Shown piece by piece: positions 1-8,750 of a stretch of 64,000 bases of DNA (positions are counted from its first letter, which is position 1; every line of letters begins with the position of its first letter). The notes beneath the pieces are model-generated. The model made no database searches. It was not told the origin of the DNA and saw only the letters and a list, made by a program, of their open reading frames with translations. The position numbers were made by a program, and so were the translations under genes. The stretch comes from QHXN01 sp963785125 (GTDB lineage: Bacteria; Acidobacteriota; Blastocatellia; Pyrinomonadales; Pyrinomonadaceae). The stretch covers positions 1,178,001 through 1,242,000 of the forward strand of contig CAWATU010000007.1 in the NCBI GenBank assembly GCA_963785125.1. The letters run 5' to 3'.

Positions 1-870
1 TTCGAGCTTGCGCAAGCCCTGCCGCGGCACCTTGATCTCGTAGGAGACGCTCACGGGCCCGCCCGGCACGGCGGCGCTGATGAGCGTAACGCCCTCGTCG
101 GACTCGGCCGCGAGCACGCGGGTCGAAGCGCGCTCCTGCACGCTCCCGCCGTGCTTGACGATCTTGACGACGGCCTCGTCCGCGTCGTCGGAGCCGACGA
201 CCGTCACGTTCCCGTTGATGACCTGCGTCGCGAAGGACGCATCGGAGTCGAGCGCGAAGGTGCGCGTCAGAATCGTGTCGTCGCCCGAGACGACCGCGCC
301 CGCCTCGTCGAGCGGCAACGGTATGCCGTGTCCCTTCAGCGCCTCCTGGATGCGCTCGCCGAGGTCGGCCGGAATCTCCGGCACATCGGGAATCGTGGGC
401 ACGGCGGGCACGGCCGGCGGGGCAGTCTTCACCACCCTGACGACGGTGCCGGTGTGCGTCGCGCGCCACCAGAACAAGCCCGCGACCGTGGCGAGCCCCG
501 CGCCGAGCATGAAGACCGCGAGCAGCGCGAAGAGCCAAATGCCGCGGCGGCGCCGTGGCGCGGGCGGCGCCCCGACCGCGAGCGGCCGCGACCCGAACGG
601 CTCGCCGACGAGCGCGGAGGTCTTCTGGCTTGCGGGCGGATGATACTCGGTCGGTCGCTGCTGGGCCGCGACCCCTTCCGTGCGCGCGCCCGCGCCGAGC
701 GGCGAGGTGCTCGCGGCGACCGGGGCCGCGACGCCGGACTGCGCGCCCCCTTCAAAGATTTGCGTCGGCGCCTCGCCCCCGGCCGCCGAGCCCACGGGCG
801 TCCCGCAACGCCGGCAGAACCGCAGCCCCTCGTACAACTCCGCGCCGCAGTTTGGACAACTCTCAGACAT
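1..870 (-). CDS. Zinc-ribbon, single-pass membrane protein (partial at window edge)
   Basis: The frame is open for 290 codons from ATG at 870 to the window edge, so the C-terminus is missing. The N-terminus has two CXXC knuckles (CPNCG near residue 5, CRRCG near residue 19), a typical zinc ribbon. A Pro/Ala-rich low-complexity stretch follows, then one hydrophobic segment near residues 130-152 ending in WWR. The distal part (DADEAVVKIVKHGGSV and beyond) looks like a beta-rich DUF4097/adhesin-like domain, which is a weak resemblance. The likely topology is a cytosolic ribbon and an external beta domain. It lies downstream of the helical protein at 954-1487 on the same strand, so the two may be co-expressed. 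Function unknown. Confidence 0.7.
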   Translation of the reverse strand, partial: MSESCPNCGAELYEGLRFCRRCGTPVGSAAGGEAPTQIFEGGAQSGVAAPVAASTSPLGAGARTEGVAAQQRPTEYHPPASQKTSALVGEPFGSRPLAVGAPPAPRRRRGIWLFALLAVFMLGAGLATVAGLFWWRATHTGTVVRVVKTAPPAVPAVPTIPDVPEIPADLGERIQEALKGHGIPLPLDEAGAVVSGDDTILTRTFALDSDASFATQVINGNVTVVGSDDADEAVVKIVKHGGSVQERASTRVLAAESDEGVTLISAAVPGGPVSVSYEIKVPRQGLRKLE

Positions 871-883
871 AAGAAAGAATTGT

Positions 884-948
884 GAATGATGAAGGCGGAA
901 TGATGAATTAAGAACTGTCTTTCATTCATCATTCCGCCTTCATCATTC
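884..948. repeat. Heptamer hairpin, ATCATTC family
   Basis: Perfect 24-bp inverted repeat with arms 884-907 and 925-948 and a 17-nt loop. The arms are built from degenerate 7-mers such as ATCATTC and CGCCTTC. It fills the gap between two minus-strand genes. Confidence 0.85.
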
Positions 949-953
949 ATCAT

Positions 954-1487
954 TTAACTGAACATCGGCTGCCCCTGCGTGTCGTCGGGGCCGAAGGTTT
1001 CGATGGCGCGGTAGCGCTCGTCGAAGGTGCGGTTGAGGTCGTCCGCGGCGCGCTCGATCTCGGCGGCGGCGGCCTTGAGGCCGGCGGCGTCGGAGGACTT
1101 CGCGGACAACTCGCGCGCATGGCGCTCGAACGCCTCGACCTTCTCGACGAGCGAGAGGTCGAAGCGGTAGATGCGCTCCAACTGCGGCTCCTCGATCTTG
1201 ACGGCGTCGAAGAAGCCGGCGTAGCCGTAACTCGCGAAGCGGACGCGGTTCTCGATCTGGTCGAGCTTCTTCAGCACGCGGTCTACGGGGCCGACCTCGA
1301 AGAGCCGGCCCGAAGACGAAAGGTCGCGCATCAGGTCGGTCAAAGGCTGTTTGGCCAGGCGCAGGCGCTCGGCCAGATGCTCACGGTGCAGCTTGTCCAC
1401 GTCGCGGCGCCGCTCCTTAGCGACATAGCCCGCGTAGCCCGGAATCTTGTCGCCCAAACGTTCAAGCCAGTTTCGCTGGTCGCTCAT
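954..1487 (-). CDS. Conserved helical hypothetical protein
   Basis: 177 aa, intact, ATG start. It begins with a recognisable block (LERLGDKIPGYAGYVAKERRRD) and continues as charged amphipathic helices with no membrane segment or signal peptide, so it is probably a cytosolic alpha-helical or coiled-coil protein. I recall similar proteins beside zinc-ribbon or SPFH-type membrane proteins in other bacteria, but cannot search. The zinc-ribbon gene follows directly on the same strand, separated by a hairpin repeat. It is divergent from the gas vesicle cluster. Biochemical role unknown. Confidence 0.7.
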   Translation of the reverse strand: MSDQRNWLERLGDKIPGYAGYVAKERRRDVDKLHREHLAERLRLAKQPLTDLMRDLSSSGRLFEVGPVDRVLKKLDQIENRVRFASYGYAGFFDAVKIEEPQLERIYRFDLSLVEKVEAFERHARELSAKSSDAAGLKAAAAEIERAADDLNRTFDERYRAIETFGPDDTQGQPMFS

Positions 1488-1586
1488 CTTTATCTCCAGA
1501 GGCGTCAGTGCCCAGGTCGTCGGTCTATGTACGTCGCGGCGCGCCGCGGGGTTCTGCGGTCGATTCTAACACCGCGCGCGGCGCGG

Positions 1587-1623
1587 ATAGTAGTTGCGCC
1601 GCCGACGCACCGCCTACTATTAT
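1587..1623 (+). promoter_or_regulatory. Candidate promoter with dyad operator before the gas vesicle cluster
   Basis: A possible -35 TTGCGC (1594-1599) and -10 TATTAT (1618-1623) are separated by 18 bp. The inverted repeat ATAGTAG (1587-1593) / CTACTAT (1614-1620) brackets the promoter, as a repressor site would. The first gas vesicle gene starts about 50 nt downstream. Assigned by eye only. Confidence 0.35.
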
Positions 1624-1671
1624 ACCCGCGTCAGCAAACTCCCAAGCCGCCGAACAACTTTCGAGAAACCT

Positions 1672-2476
1672 ATGAGCGCCGAAAACGGAGACGCCGAACG
1701 CCGCGCCCGCGTCCGAGGGCAAGTACGTCTACTGCATCATCGAGACGAAGGAGCTGCGCAGTTTCGGCCCCATCGGCATCGGCGGGCGCGGCGACGAGGT
1801 CTACACCGTCCACCACGACGGGCTGGCCGCCGTCGTCTCGAACACGCCCATTCAGGTCTACGACCCGACGCGCGAAAACGTCTTCGCGCACGAGCAGGTC
1901 AACGAGACCGTCATGCGCGAGTTCACCGTCCTCCCGATGGCCTTCGGCGTGCTCTTCCGCACCGAGGACGACATTATGGAGCTGATGCGCGGCACCTACG
2001 ACGCGCTCCGCGACGTGCTGGCGAAGATGGCGGGTAAGGTCGAGTTCGGTCTGAAGGTCAACTGGGACCGCGAGCGCGTCATCGGCGAACTCGAAGAGGA
2101 GAGCGAAGAGATACGCAACCTCAAGGAGCAGATCACCTCGCGTGGCGCGGGCTCGACCTACTTCGCGCGGATGCAGTTCGGGCGCCTCGTCGAGACGGCT
2201 TTGGCCGAGAAGTCGGACGCGTACGTCCGCGAGGTCTACGACTACCTGCGCGACACGGCCGTCGCCTCGCGCGCCAACAAGCCCATCGGCGACAAGATGA
2301 TTATGAACGCCGCCTTCCTCATCGAGCGCGACCGCGAGCAGGAGTTCGACGCCAAGGTCAAGGAGATCGCCGCCAAGTACGAGGGCAAACTCTCCTTCAA
2401 GTACACAGGCCCCTGGCCGCCCTACAACTTCGTCCACATCCGCCTGAAACTGGAGCGCGGCGAGGGCGCCGCCTGA
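1672..2476 (+). CDS. gvpF/L: Gas vesicle protein GvpF/GvpL family, copy 1 (frameshifted)
   Basis: About 268 aa, close to the family length. GvpF/L proteins are accessory factors that bind the vesicle subunit GvpA and take part in early assembly in the cytoplasm. Family signatures are the start block YVYCIIETKE, the mid block VLPMAFGVLF, and the C-terminal block KYTGPWPPYNFV. The ATG at 1672 opens a different frame from the body of the gene, which is open from about 1676 to 2476. One missing base between about 1680 and 1715 would join them. This is the first of three non-identical paralogs in the cluster and is probably its promoter-proximal gene. Confidence 0.88.
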
Positions 2477-2528
2477 TAAGGGCGCCCGCCACCGATATGG
2501 GCCGCTTTGACTTTGGATGCTCACAACG

Positions 2529-2858
2529 ATGGATGACGCGGAACGTCAACACACGATGGACTTCATCCTCCGCCAGCAGGCGCAGACGGCCGCCGACATG
2601 CAGAGGAACGAAGAAGAGCACGCTCGATTTAATAAAAGCCTGAAACAGGTCAGAAGTACTCTCGCCCTTCTGGCCTGGCAATTCCGCCGCGAACGCAAAG
2701 ACCTGAACGAGCGCATGGCCGCACTCGTTGACGCGCAGGTTAGGACGGAAGAGGCTCTGCGCTCGCTGGCGGCCACCACGGAGCGCAACAGCAGGGACAT
2801 TACAACGCTGTCTCGGAAGACTAAGGGTACAGGCGACGGCGGTAATAGCCCTTCCTGA
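2529..2858 (+). CDS. Small coiled-coil protein
   Basis: About 109 aa from the ATG at 2529; an in-frame ATG at 2517 is an alternative. It begins MDDAERQHTMDFILRQQAQ and is almost entirely predicted helix rich in Gln, Glu, Arg and Ala, with heptad-like hydrophobics. There is no membrane segment. Small proteins with an ERQxTMxFIL-type start recur in Acidobacteriota, usually unassigned (from memory). It sits between GvpF/L and GvpG in the same direction, so it may be a cluster-specific accessory, but nothing in its sequence ties it to vesicles. Confidence 0.65.
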   Translation: MDDAERQHTMDFILRQQAQTAADMQRNEEEHARFNKSLKQVRSTLALLAWQFRRERKDLNERMAALVDAQVRTEEALRSLAATTERNSRDITTLSRKTKGTGDGGNSPS

Positions 2859-2898
2859 CTTTCGACTGACGAAACAACGAGCAGCCTCCTGACTCCCT

Positions 2899-3234
2899 AT
2901 GTTCATACTCGACGACATCCTGCTCGCGCCGGTCAACGGCTTCAAGTTCATCATGCGGCAGATTCAGCAGTTGGCCGACAAGGAGCTGAACGACGAGTCG
3001 GTGATTAAGGAGCAGTTGCTCGAACTCCAGATGCGCTACGAGCTGGAGGAGATTTCCGACGAGGACTACGCCGAGGCCGAGCGCGAGCTGTTCGCGCGCC
3101 TGCGCACCATCAAGGAGCGGCAGCTCGAAGCCCTGGGTCAGGTGCACACGGCCGACACCTCCTCGATGGTCATCGAGGCCGGCGGCGACGAAGAGGCTGG
3201 CGGTGACTTCTACGAGCCCGGCGGCGGGCGCTGA
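2899..3234 (+). CDS. gvpG: Gas vesicle protein GvpG
   Basis: 111 aa, intact. The N-terminus MFILDDILLAPVNGFKFIM is the GvpG hallmark, followed by helical YELEEISDEDYAEAERELFARL, also typical. GvpG is a small accessory protein needed for assembly, usually encoded beside GvpF and GvpL, as here. The C-terminus is Gly/Glu-rich and variable. It starts 40 nt after the coiled-coil gene and is followed 26 nt later by the ATPase gene, consistent with one transcript. Confidence 0.92.
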   Translation: MFILDDILLAPVNGFKFIMRQIQQLADKELNDESVIKEQLLELQMRYELEEISDEDYAEAERELFARLRTIKERQLEALGQVHTADTSSMVIEAGGDEEAGGDFYEPGGGR

Positions 3235-3260
3235 ACGTCGGGCGCGGGAGGCCGTAAGCG

Positions 3261-5352
3261 TTGGCGACAAAAAGCGGCGCCGCGAAGAAGGTCCCGAACG
3301 CGCGCAAGCCCGGCCGCGCCCGCGCGGGTACGCCGCGGCGCGCACGACTCGCCGAAGACTTCCCAGACACGCGCTACCTCTTCTTCGGCGGCAAGGGCGG
3401 CACGGGCAAGACCACGGCCGCGGCCGCGACCGCGCTCGCGCTGCTCGACGCGGCGGGGGCCGGCGAAAAACTCCTCCTCTTCTCGACCGACCCCGCGCAC
3501 TCCCTCTCTGACAGCCTCGACACTGAAATCGGTGACCGCACGGCCGAGGTCGCGCACCGCGGCCGCCGTCAAGACGCGCCGCGACTCTTCGCGCGCGAGA
3601 TGGACGCTGTCGCCGCGCTCGACGACTTCAAGAGAAGACACCGCGGCGTCCTCGCGGAGATTGCCGACCGCGGCACCATCCTCGACGAGGCGGACATCAA
3701 CGACCTGCTCGACCTCTCGCTCCCGGGCATGGACGAGGTGATGGCGCTCTTCGAGCTGAGCGAGGTCGAGCGGGCGGGCGACTTCGCGCGCGTCGTCGTG
3801 GACACGGCGCCGTCGGGGCACACGTCGCGGATGCTGCGGCTGCCCGATGTCTTCGCGCGCTGGGTCGGCGCGCTCGACGTGATGTCGGAGAAGCACCGTT
3901 ACATGGTCGCGCACTTCGCGCGGCGGGGGCGTGTGCGGGAGGACGAGGTCGATCTCTTCCTGCGCGACCTCGCGGCGCGGGTCGCGGCGGTGCGCGCGAT
4001 GCTCTTCGACCCGGCGCGCGCGAGCTTCGTCCTCGTCACCATCCCCGAGGCGATGGCCTTCGAGGAGACGGCGCGTTACTTCGACTCGCTCCGCACAGAG
4101 GGCGCGCCCATCACAGACCTCATCGTCAACCGCGTCGAGCGCGAGCACCGCGCCTGCCCCTTCTGCCGCGCACGCGCGCGGATGCAGTCGCGCTGGCTCG
4201 ATGAACTTACGCGGGAGTTCAAGACGTTGCGGCAGCACCGCGTCCCCCTCTTCCCTTCCGAGGTGCGCGGCGCCAAAGCCCTCCGCGAGTTCGCGAGCGT
4301 ATTGTGGCAACCGGCGGGGGAGAGTCAGTCGTTCAAGAAGGCAGAAGCCGGAAAGCGACTTGATGAAAGTCGTCGGGTCAGAACGGCGGCTTCAACTCAA
4401 CATTCATCCTTCCCCATCGAAGCGAAGCGGCTCGTCATCTTCGGGGGAAAGGGCGGCGTGGGGAAGACGACGGCGGCGGCATCTTACGCGCTCGCGGTCG
4501 CGGAAGGCGACCCGGCGTCACGCGTGCTCGTCTTCTCGACCGACCCGGCGCATTCGCTCTCCGACAGTTTTAATGAGCAGGTCGGCGAGTTGAAGCAGGG
4601 CGTCGGCGGGCGCGTCGAACCTCGACGCGATGGAGATCGACCCGGCCGCGCGGTTCGAGGAGCTGAAGGAGCGCTACCGCCGCTGGACGGACGAGCTGTT
4701 CGAGTCTCTGACGGGCGGCTCGCGCTGGGAGGTGCAGTTCGACCGCGAGGCGATGCGCGAGCTGGTCGCGCTTGCGCCGCCGGGGATAGACGAGATTGCC
4801 GCCCTCTCGACCGTCAGCGACCTCATCGACGAAGGGCGATACACGACCATCGTCCTCGACACGGCGCCGACGGGTCACCTGCTGCGTTTCCTCGAACTGC
4901 CCGAGGTGGCGCTCGCGTGGGTGCGGACTTTCATCAAGCTGCTCCTCAAATACAAGAACGTGGTACGCTGGGGCGGCGTGGCCGAGGAGCTGGTCGCGCT
5001 CTCGAAATCAATCAAGCGCGTCGCGGCGCTGCTAACCGACGCGGAGAACTGCGAGTTCGTCGGCGTCGCCATCCCCGAGCGGATGAGCCTCGAAGAGACG
5101 GCGCGACTGGCCGCGCGGCTCGAAGTCTTGCGCGTGCCCCTCGGGCGGCTCGTCGTCAACAACGTGCTGCCGGAGGAGGCCGCGCGTGCGTGCGACTTCT
5201 GCGCGGCGCGGCGGCGCTCGCAGACGCCGGTCGTCGAAGAATTTAGGAAGAGACTCCCCGGCGTCGAACTCTTCCTCGCGCCCGAGCGCCCCGGCGAAGT
5301 CCGAGGCCGCGAGAGTCTGCTCGAACACTTCCGCGGCTGGGGAAGGGCTTAA
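3261..5352 (+). CDS. Tandem Get3/ArsA-family ATPase within the gas vesicle cluster (one frameshift)
   Basis: Two fused SIMIBI ATPase halves. Half 1 (TTG start at 3261) has the deviant Walker A GGKGGTGKTT at residues 43-52, switch I STDPAHSLSD and switch II VDTAPSGHT. Half 2 has GGKGGVGKTT near residue 395, another STDPAHSLSD, and LDTAPTGHL. Each half carries a CXXC followed by an Arg-rich segment (ACPFCRARARMQ at about 4152-4187 and ACDFCAARRR at about 5188-5217), as in the zinc-binding dimer motif of Get3. ArsA or Get3 identity is therefore clear; transported metalloid versus protein client is not. The frame changes near 4600-4630 between half-2 switch I and the rest, so the locus reads as 3261-4600 plus about 4630-5352. 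It is embedded between gvpG and the second gvpF/L. A client-chaperone role for hydrophobic Gvp subunits is inference. Confidence 0.85.
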
Positions 5353-5383
5353 GAATTTGAAAGTTCAAATTTGAAGTTCTGAA

Positions 5384-6252
5384 GTGATGAGCAAGAAGGC
5401 GACGCAAAAGAGTCAGGGCGAGGGCGACGAAGGGCGCGGCCTTCTACGTCTACTGCGTCGGCGAAAGCGAGGCGCTGGCGCCGCTCTTCGGCGCAGAGCT
5501 GCCCGAGGCCATCGAGCAGGGTGCGGGGCTCGAAGCGGTCGAGGCCGCAGGGTTCGCGGCGGTCGTGAGCGCGGTGCCGCTCGACAGCTTACGGCGAGGG
5601 CGTGCTCTCGGAGCGTCTGTCGGACGCGACGTGGACGGCGACGCGCGCGCTCAGGCACGAGCGCGTCGCCGAGCACTTCGCGCGCAGCACGGCCGTCGTG
5701 CCTCTGCGCTTCGGCGCCATCTACCTGCGGCGCGACGGCGTCGAGCGGATGCTCGAAGGGCGCGCGGCGCAGTTCCGCGCGGTGCTCGCGCGTCTCGAAG
5801 GGCGCGAGGAGTGGGGATTGAACGTCTACGTCGAGCGCGCGCGGCTGCGCGAGGAGGTGACGGGGTTGAGCGCGCGGCTGCGCGGGATGGCCGAGCGCGC
5901 CGACGCCTCGACGCCGGGTCAGGCTTACCTTCTGCGCAAGAAGATCGAAGGGCTGCGCGATGAAGAAGCGCGCGCCGAGACGCGCCGCGTCGCGCGCGAG
6001 GTCGAAGCGGCATTGGGCGAGGCCGCGGACGGCGTCGGTGCGCCTGCGCGTGCTCAAGGACGAGGCGACCGAGCAGGGCGAGTTGGCCGCGCGCCTCGCC
6101 TTCCTCGTCGCACGCGACGGGCTTCGACTCGTTCCGCGCCGCCGCCGAACAGCTCGCCGACCGAGTACACCCCGCTCGGCTTCCGCTTCGAGCTGACCGG
6201 CCCGTGGCCCGCTTACAACTTCGCCGCCGTGGAAGAAGAAAGTCAGGTGTAA
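5384..6252 (+). CDS. gvpF/L: Gas vesicle protein GvpF/GvpL family, copy 2 (several frameshifts)
   Basis: About 289 codons nominal. Fragments of the family are found in successive frames: AFYVYCVGESEAL near 5439, ERLSDATWTATRALRHERVAEHF near 5610 with PLRFGAIYL, RVLKDEATEQGELAARLAFLV near 6050, and the terminal block FELTGPWPAYNFA near 6190-6230. At least four single-base frame changes are needed (about 5430, 5590, 6040, 6110-6165). All conserved blocks are present in order, so this is a real gene with indels rather than a decayed copy. The role is the same as the other GvpF/L copies. Confidence 0.82.
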
Positions 6253-6266
6253 GGGGTCGGCGCTAG

Positions 6267-6518
6267 ATGAAGAGTTAGGATTCGGACGAGGAGGCGGAGC
6301 TGTCGCTGTTGGAGACGCTCGACCACGTGCTCGACCGCGGGCTGGTCATCGCGGGCGAGGTGCGGATAGCGGTGGCAGGCGTTGACCTCGTCTTTCTGGG
6401 TCTGAACGTGCTGCTCGGCTCGGTCGAGACCGTCGAGCGCGTCCTCGGCGAGCGCGAGCGGCGCGTCGAGCTGCTGCTGAGCGTGCGCTCGGCGTTCACC
6501 GCGAAGACGGGCGAGTGA
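6267..6518 (+). CDS. GvpA-family minor gas vesicle protein (GvpJ/M/S-like)
   Basis: The body LLETLDHVLDRGLVIAGEVRIAVAGVDLVFLGLNVLLGSV is the GvpA-fold (helix-strand-strand-helix) shared by GvpA, GvpJ, GvpM and GvpS. About 80 aa. The likely ATG at 6267 is followed in frame by TAG at 6276, then the sequence is open to TGA at 6516. Either the TAG is a base error or the gene starts downstream at a TTG such as 6309. It ends 2 nt before the next GvpF/L start. Minor GvpA-like proteins are thought to help nucleation or cap the vesicle. Confidence 0.8.
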
Positions 6519-6520
6519 CG

Positions 6521-7240
6521 ATGAGCCTCTACGTCTACTGTCTGGGGGACGAGCTGCGCGGGGCCGCGCTTCGAAGGGTTGACGGGCGTCGGCGGCGCGC
6601 GCGTGCGCGTGATGGCGCTGGGGCAGTCTGGCGGCCGTGGTGAGCGAGCCGCGCGACGAGGACGTGGTCGCCAACGAGGAGAATTTGCTGGCGCACAACC
6701 GCGTGAACGCGGCGGCGCTCGCCGTCACGACGCCGCTCCCCTTCCGCTTCGGCACGCGCACCGCGCCCGAACGGCTCGCCGAGTACGCCGCGGCGAACGG
6801 GGCGGCGCATCGCCTCGGCGCTCGCGCGCGTGCGCGGTTGCGTCGAGATGAGCGTCAAGCTCATGTCGAAGGCAGCGGGCAATGGACAAGAGGCGGAAGT
6901 TGGAAGTGAGGCGGAGGAAACGGTCGGCGCGGCGGGGCGCGGGGACGGCGTTCCTTTTGAAGAAGCGGCGCGAGATTCTGGGCGGGGAGGGCGCGCGGCG
7001 TCGCGCCGAAGAGGCCGCGGCGTGGCTCGCGGCCGGCGTCGGGCGAGTTGTCGCGCGAAGCGGATGCACGCTTGAGCCCTTCGGAAGCGATCTTTGTCCG
7101 TGCCGCGCTACCTCGTCGAGCGCGAGCGGGTCGCGGAGTACCGCACGCGTCTGCGCGCACTCGCCGCCGGGCGCCGGGACTTAAGGCTCCTGACGAGCGG
7201 CCCGTGGCCGCCCTACAGCTTCAGCGACGATCGACAATGA
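6521..7240 (+). CDS. gvpF/L: Gas vesicle protein GvpF/GvpL family, copy 3 (several frameshifts)
   Basis: About 240 codons. The start MSLYVYCLGDELRG is a GvpF/L opening. AAVVSEPRDEDVVANEENLLAHNRV and PLPFRFGTRT follow in a second frame, CVEMSVKLM in a third, then KKRREILGG and a terminal RLLTSGPWPPYSFSD ending at TGA 7238-7240. Block order matches the family and the other two copies. The stop overlaps the ATG at 7237 (ATGA), suggesting translational coupling to the GvpK region. Divergence among the three copies suggests specialised rather than redundant roles. Confidence 0.8.
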
Positions 7241-7711
7241 ACATCGAACTGTCGGACGATGCTCGGCCCGACGTTCGGCGCTGGTCGTCCCAATGCGCTC
7301 AACAAATCAGTTGTGGACACGTTGCGCGCGGACAAGGTACTCTTGTGGAGCCTTCCCCCCTGATTCCCCAGCCCCGGTCGAGCCGGAGGTAGAGACCGAA
7401 CACCCGGCGGAGTTCGTCGCGGAACTCCGCGCGTGGCCGACCGACTGCCCGAGCGCATCAACATCAATGCCGAGGGGGTCGAGCAGGGGCTGGCGAAACT
7501 CGTCCTGACTTTGATCGAGTTGATCCGGCGGCTGCTCGAAAAACAGGCCGTGCGCCGGATGGAGGGCGGCGGGCTCTCGCCCGAGCAGGTCGAAGAGCTG
7601 GGGCTCGCGCTGATGAAGCTCGAAGAGAAGATGGCCGAGCTGAAGGAACACTTCGGCCTCTGGGACGAGGAACTGAACATCGACCTCGGGCCGATAGGGA
7701 AACTGATTTAG
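7237..7711 (+). CDS. gvpK: Gas vesicle protein GvpK (N-terminal frame uncertain)
   Basis: The conserved GvpK core is intact from about 7433: RININAEGVEQGLAKLVLTLIELIRRLLE, then QAVRRMEGGGLSPEQVEELG and the end LNIDLGPIGKL. Upstream, PEVETEHPAEFVAEL in another frame and RPNALNKSVVDTLRADKVLLW in a third look like the N-terminal extension of the same protein, requiring two or three indels between 7250 and 7430. The ATG at 7237 overlaps the previous stop. GvpK is an essential accessory protein of vesicle formation. If the N-terminus is not real, the gene would begin near 7433. Confidence 0.85.
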
Positions 7712-7829
7712 TAGACTGTAGTCAGCAGGCTCCGCTCGGCGGACGTTGACGCTGGACTGCTGACCGCCCTGCTGAGAAGGTTTTTTACTGACTACTATCT
7801 AACTGACTACTGTCTATTGAAAACCACTT
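7712..7829. repeat. Heptamer repeat block, ACTGACT family
   Basis: The right side is made of 7-mers such as ACTGACT, ACTATCT and ACTGTCT; the left side has imperfectly complementary GTAGTCAGCAGGC. A T6 run lies at about 7780-7786. It separates gvpK from the gvpJ-like gene and could act as a weak terminator. Confidence 0.6.
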
Positions 7830-8357
7830 ATGTCTAGCGAGAGAACGAGCCTGATCACCTCGCGCCCGCCGGGTCTGGTCGACGTCCTCGACCGGATTCT
7901 GGACAAGGGGCTGGTGATCGCCGGCGACATCAAGGTCTCACTGGCGAACGTCGAGCTGCTGACGTTGCAGATACGCCTGCTCGTCTGCTCCATCGACAAG
8001 GCCGAGCAGATCGGGCTGAACTGGTGGCGCTACGACACGAACCTGACGACGCGCGCGGCCGTCGCCGAGGCCGAGAACGCCGAGCTGCGCGAGCGCGTCG
8101 CGGCGCTGGAGCGCGAGACTCGGCAGTTGGACGAGGCACCCGCGCCCGTCGCAGTGCCGGCACGCGGCGCGCGGCGAAGGGCTCCGAAGTCCCGGCCGGC
8201 GCGCAAAGCGAAGAAGAGCGGAAAGGAAGAGGGCGGACGGCAACGATCGGTCATCCGCCATCATCCTGTTCAGTTGAGACCACGCGAATCAACGAAGGCG
8301 AGGCTGCCTGAGTTTCAAAAATTATCGGAAGAGAGGAACTGTTCACATGGCTGTTGA
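7830..8357 (+). CDS. gvpJ: GvpJ-like gas vesicle protein with charged C-terminal tail
   Basis: 175 aa. Residues about 15-75 are GvpA-fold: LVDVLDRILDKGLVIAGDI, then KVSLANVELLTLQIRLLVCSIDKAEQIGLNWW. GvpJ proteins resemble GvpA with a C-terminal extension. Here the extension is a coiled-coil (AEAENAELRERVAALERE) followed by a basic Ala/Arg/Lys tail. The reading frame runs 11 bp into the gvpA start. Because the tail beyond about 8240 has no recognisable pattern, the true end may be earlier after an indel. The role is probably a minor shell or nucleation component. Confidence 0.85.
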   Translation: MSSERTSLITSRPPGLVDVLDRILDKGLVIAGDIKVSLANVELLTLQIRLLVCSIDKAEQIGLNWWRYDTNLTTRAAVAEAENAELRERVAALERETRQLDEAPAPVAVPARGARRRAPKSRPARKAKKSGKEEGGRQRSVIRHHPVQLRPRESTKARLPEFQKLSEERNCSHGC

Positions 8358-8631
8358 GAGGGCACCCGGCGGAACCAGCCTGATTGACGTGCTCGACCGC
8401 GTGCTGGACAAGGGCATCGTCATCGACGCGTGGGTCCGCATCTCGCTCGTCGGCATCGACCTGATCACGGTCGAGGCGCGCGTCGTCGTCGCCTCCATCG
8501 ACACCTACCTCAAGTACGCCGAGGCGGTCGGCCTGACGCCCGCCGTCTCGCGCCCGGCCATGGCGCCCGCGGCCGAGCCGCTCGCCGAAGAGCCGCGCCG
8601 CCGCGTGACGGTAGACGTGGACAGGAGTTGA
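8347..8631 (+). CDS. gvpA: Major gas vesicle structural protein GvpA
   Basis: 94 aa, intact. GTSLIDVLDRVLDKGIVIDAW, VRISLVGIDLITVEARVVVAS and IDTYLKYAEAVGL are close to the canonical GvpA sequence, which forms the ribs of the hollow protein shell. A GAGAGG sequence about 10 nt upstream is a plausible ribosome site. The C-terminal 25 residues are a Pro/Ala/Arg tail, as in several GvpA proteins. It is the last gvp gene in the run, unusual for the major subunit, which is often first. No second gvpA is seen. Confidence 0.95.
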   Translation: MAVERAPGGTSLIDVLDRVLDKGIVIDAWVRISLVGIDLITVEARVVVASIDTYLKYAEAVGLTPAVSRPAMAPAAEPLAEEPRRRVTVDVDRS

Positions 8632-8639
8632 GCGCGGAA

Positions 8640-8750
8640 GTAGGTAGTAGGCAGTTAAGAGCCCGGCGGCGAAAGCCGCGGTCAAATTTTCAGCCGCTGC
8701 TTAACGCGGAGTCGACTGCCTACTGCCATCTGTCTCCTGCCTACTGTTTT
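8640..8750. repeat. Heptamer repeat block, CTGCCTA family
   Basis: The left arm (GTAGGTAGTAGGCAG) and right arm (CTGCCTACTGCC, CTCCTGCCTACTG) are inverted copies built of 7-mers. The centre contains GGAGTCGAC, related to the centre of other copies. It lies between gvpA and the histidine kinase. Confidence 0.75.

Noticed and set aside
3261..5352. Arsenic-resistance ArsA pump subunit
   Set aside because: No ArsB, ArsD, ArsR or ArsC neighbour, CXXC pattern is Get3-like, and the setting is a gvp cluster. Not excluded fully.
7237..7392. Separate small gene starting at 7237
   Set aside because: The 51-codon frame has no pattern; adjacent frames carry what looks like the GvpK N-terminus, so it is better read as part of gvpK.
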